From: Sipunculus nudus
Taxonomy: Eukaryota; Annelida; Sipuncula; Golfingiida; Sipunculidae
DNA length: 64,000 nt
Direction: 5' to 3'
Assembly: GCA_026874595.1 (NCBI GenBank)
Contig: CM049319.1
Span: 3,748,601-3,812,600 of the forward strand
The notes under the pieces are model-generated. The model saw only the letters and a list, made by a program, of their open reading frames with translations, had not been told where the DNA came from and did not search any database. Both the position numbers and the translations under genes were made by a program. Positions within the stretch are counted from its first letter, which is position 1; each line of letters begins with the position of its first letter. This document shows, piece by piece, positions 62,400-64,000 of this stretch.

Positions 62400-63010
62400 T
62401 GCTGTACGCTCCCGAGGCAGCGGAAATCTTACGCTTCTAAAGAAGCAACTGATTTTCACGCTGCCAGCTTTGACCGTTTGATGATATATTTACACACCAG
62501 ATGGCGGTTCGTTGTCCGCTGAAAAAACGTGCGTATGATGTGACAAGCAGCCAACCAGATGCTAATAAACAAACACTCGACAGGCATCCTGGCTGCGCTT
62601 AGCTGCGCTTCAAGCGCCGCTTGATGAGGGTTAATGGTCAAATTTTAATTGCTCCCTCTGTATTCTCGCATCATCGACCGATTCAATTATGACATTATGA
62701 CTGTGTTAGCGTAGCCATGTATCTGTTGTCTGCAGAAATGAAACCAGCCAGCGAGGTGTGCACGCAGCCTTTGTTGTTACGTTTCGTTTGAATTACAACT
62801 CACCGGCCGGGCATCCTATGTGCCCAAGGCCCTAAGCAAACCACGTCTGGGACAATTCTCTTTGAGCCTGTGGCCTGTTGAGACGGTTACCGGGGCGATG
62901 AGCTGTCACTCAAAACGAAATGAACATGATTGGCTCCGTGTATTCCTCGCTTGGCCGTGTCTTCCAGCACAAGGTCTCATCTGATTGGACAAAACAGTGC
63001 TCCCCTCTGG
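62400..63010. other. CpG-richer intronic segment, no gene recognised
   Basis: Contains CCGGCCGGGCATC, CAAGCGCCGCTTG and inverted CCAAT words (TGATTGG at 62928 and 62979). It could be regulatory or an unlisted repeat. No exon with domain similarity was seen on either strand. Confidence 0.25.
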
Positions 63011-63247
63011 TGTAGCAATTCAGGATACGAGGTCATAACAAACAGCGCTTAGGATATAGGGAATAGGCCTAAAGTTAAAGCGCTGTGTAAAGAGCGTAGG
63101 CCTGTTGGTATGACTTTCTTTTGAATTAGTATGAAATTATCCATACGATAAAGACGGTTAGTTATTAGAAAGGAGTCATAACCTATCGTTTGAACATCAG
63201 ATCGAGTCTCTTTGTTTCTGGCGAGATTTCACCATTAAGCCATTATG

Positions 63248-63322
63248 GCACCGTGTGGGTTCGAACTGGGGACCTATAACTCCAACGTCCAACGCCTTAA
63301 ACACTACGCCACGTCCTACTCC
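63248..63322 (-). repeat. tRNA-like sequence (probable SINE head)
   Basis: On the - strand, GTGGCGTAGTGTTTAAGGCG resembles an A-box region and CCCCAGTTCGAACCCAC a B box, in a Leu/Ser-type layout with an extra arm. The acceptor stem does not pair convincingly, so a SINE head or tRNA relic is preferred over a functional tRNA. Confidence 0.5.
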
Positions 63323-64000
63323 TGTAAATATCTTTGTACTGTGGTGATGGTGCATGGCAATCAGCACACTTGTAGATAATTGTGCAGTTTGTAGTTTACC
63401 TGCAGCTTTCTTAATATGGTTGACGATCCTTACCAGTAAGCTCATATTGACCTTGCATTTCCCGTGGTTGTCTTAAAATACATCATATGCATACATAATG
63501 CACAATTTTTTTTATAAATGTAGTAATTACACGTATTATTAGAAATAATATTTATTTGAATTATTTTTCACAATGTGCACATGTTGCAAAATGATAGATC
63601 GAACTGAGTCTAACAAAAGATAAAAATAACCGATAGTTATTGTAAGTTTGAATTGTGTGTTTTATCAGGAGAAAACGCTTTTGTCCTGCCGGATCTAAAA
63701 GAAAATATTCAGGCATAGGTTGTAAAACAGTTTATTGAAATATCACAAAATTCGATGTCATAAACTGTTCTGTTCAGTTATAATAATATTTAGTAATCAA
63801 AATATAATCTGTTCTGATTAATGTATGCTCACTTGATGAAGCAAGTGGTATGAAGACATTTTACATGAAAACACAAACCAAACTTTGTATTGAAATTTGA
63901 TGTGATCTAGATGATGAAGAGAGAATGCATGTCTGGGACCTGAGGGTTTATTATATTTTTCATCCTTGTGGTGTTCATTCGACTTTCTATCTTGCACCGT

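Noticed and set aside
63248..63322. Functional tRNA gene on the - strand
   Set aside because: A- and B-box-like sequences are present but the acceptor stem does not pair and there is no terminator T-run; a SINE head is more likely.

Overview
The window looks like nuclear DNA of a bivalve mollusc or a close lophotrochozoan. Genes are AT-rich and split by introns of several kb carrying GT..AG borders. The non-coding DNA holds repeat types familiar from bivalve genomes: a pearl/HINE-like element with a tandem ~180-bp core, tRNA-derived SINEs, CR1/L2-type LINE tails, many small inverted-repeat elements (MITEs), and long minisatellites and microsatellites. Species and chromosome cannot be read from the sequence. 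Exons were found by hand from splice sites, reading phase and domain similarity, because single open frames are uninformative here.

Layout. (1) 1-7019, + strand: the last three exons of a p190-type RhoGAP gene (ARHGAP5/ARHGAP35 family), encoding the C-terminal two thirds of the GAP domain and the stop codon. The intron from 222 to 5750 holds two GC-rich, frame-compatible candidate cassette exons that would interrupt the GAP domain. (2) 7020-19444: the gap between two convergent genes, with degenerate tandem repeats, a 33-bp minisatellite and a possible MITE. (3) 19445-35462, - strand: a complete five-exon gene for a 580-residue adaptor with an N-terminal death domain, a long low-complexity linker and a C-terminal SEFIR domain, i.e. 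an Act1/CIKS (TRAF3IP2)-like protein of IL-17-type signalling. Its last intron, which splits the SEFIR domain, carries the pearl-like element, about 87 copies of a 39-bp minisatellite with higher-order repeats, a SINE, and a tandem array made from the exon's own 3' end and splice donor. Candidate 5' leader exons lie at 35463-35507, 36951-37000 and about 47158-47290. (4) 37-47 kb: the probable leader intron, with LINE, MITE and hAT-like insertions. (5) 47.3-59.2 kb: intergenic, dominated by MITEs, a LINE tail and microsatellites. (6) 59293-64000, + strand: the first two exons of a second death-domain gene. It is a paralogue of the Act1-like gene: exon 2 is the same length (163 nt), intron phases are the same, and the two genes lie head to head. 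It runs off the right edge.

The two death-domain genes together suggest a locally duplicated immune adaptor. In the known IL-17 pathway the SEFIR domain would contact a SEFIR-bearing receptor. The death domain, absent from human Act1, would add a second interaction surface. The p190-type gene is an unrelated neighbour that acts on Rho GTPases.
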